Made by a program: the position numbers and the translations under genes
Source of the DNA: Ulota crispa
Taxonomy: Eukaryota > Streptophyta > Bryopsida > Orthotrichales > Orthotrichaceae
Direction of reading: 5' to 3'
Assembly (NCBI GenBank): GCA_963920765.1
Contig: OY987243.1
Location: forward strand, 7,192,001 to 7,256,000
Length of the DNA: 64,000 nt
Shown here: piece after piece, positions 63,531 through 64,000 of the stretch
Numbering within the stretch: the stretch's first letter is position 1
Layout of the letters: every line of letters starts with the position of its first letter
The notes under the pieces: model-generated
Databases searched by the model: none
Told to the model about the DNA's origin: nothing
Seen by the model: only the letters and a program-made list of their open reading frames with translations

Positions 63531-64000
63531 AGGTAGCACTCATACCAGCTGAAGCCGCCGGCGCTCAAGCAAGCGCAGATCCGCGACTCTGTGAGAGAGA
63601 GGCCCTATAGGATAACGGGTCACCCTACAAACCGCGCCAAAAAGGCCAAACGGCATGAAACCAATGGTAGTTGGTGCCGCCGGTCCCTTTTCCTGAGCAC
63701 AAAACCCAGAAACTGAAAGCTCTGCTGTACTCCACCACCTTTACAACAATAATGCACGCATGTTGTATATCAAACCCCCCATTGCCCACTACCTTCCATA
63801 AAAGGTACCCTAACCCCACAAACCCAGTACAGTCATTGCGTACTATAACCGCGACTACGACCCCATTTTTGTAAAAAATGGATTTTGGGAAGCCAGATTA
63901 TGGTTCATGGGGCGCTTATGGTTCATGGAGCGCTCAGGGGTTAAATTAGGCAGTGTCAAATGAGGTAAGAATGTGGCGCCTAATAAAAGTACGATGATTA

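Larger units (their letters stand above)
32203..63940. mobile_element. Candidate outermost piggyBac element, 31.7 kb, nested
   Basis: TTAA (32,199-32,202) is followed by CCCCTGAGCGCCCC; the right side ends GGAGCGCTCAGGGG followed by TTAA (63,941-63,944). The two ends agree at 13 of 14 positions as inverted complements. Both halves of a piggyBac transposase on the minus strand lie inside. Without the insertions (SINE plus LTR-like DNA at 33.6-35.8 kb and the block 36.6-58.6 kb) the element would be some 7-8 kb. The alternative is that the two ends come from two different copies of one family. Confidence 0.45.

Noticed and set aside
26000-64000. Endogenous large DNA virus or Polinton
   Set aside because: No capsid, packaging ATPase, DNA polymerase B or integrase was recognised; the transposases are piggyBac and hAT.

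Overview
The window looks like nuclear DNA of a land plant. Genes have many short introns with GT/AG borders, telobox (AAACCCTAA) motifs occur, and the two best-preserved genes have clear plant-type architecture: a two-repeat plastid acetolactate synthase regulatory subunit and a large AAA ATPase of the Arabidopsis At1g50140/At3g19740 type. An early-diverging lineage (bryophyte, lycophyte or fern) seems likely because piggyBac-type transposases are present, but the species cannot be fixed from sequence alone.

Layout. Positions 1-26,000 are gene-rich. An AAA ATPase (minus, 3' end off the window) and the acetolactate synthase regulatory subunit (plus) stand head to head across a 1.1 kb shared upstream region. 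A secreted protein of an uncharacterised plant family (plus) follows, with a duplicated last exon. Next come a GH20 beta-hexosaminidase (minus) and a small glycine-zipper membrane protein (plus). Several MITEs sit in introns and spacers.

Positions 26,000-64,000 are AT-rich, repeat-laden and nested. The main theme is piggyBac-type ends: TTAA target sites followed by CCCCT(A/G)A. They bound a 71 bp micro-element, medium MITEs and a foldback element. The foldback is supported by a paralogous copy, in the same window, that still carries the single empty TTAA. The outermost matching pair of ends (32,203 and 63,940) would bound about 31.7 kb. Inside it the piggyBac transposase lies in two pieces, the N-half at 58.6-60.0 kb and the C-half at 35.9-36.6 kb, as if split by about 22 kb of inserted DNA.

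The inserted part holds three diverged paralogs of an unrecognised protein family: one with a RING finger, one with coiled coils and one with acidic/proline repeats. It also holds a hAT (DUF659) transposase with a long C-terminal extension and an atypical kinase-like gene. A GC-rich island built on a repeated GCGAC/GCAAC motif stands at the 5' side of four of the five genes. Inverted copies of a 175 bp tandem repeat enclose the three minus-strand genes. Inverted copies of a tRNA-derived SINE plus LTR-like fossil lie further out. Most genes in this part carry several stops or frame changes and look decayed, so the original system would have to be read from better copies elsewhere in the genome.
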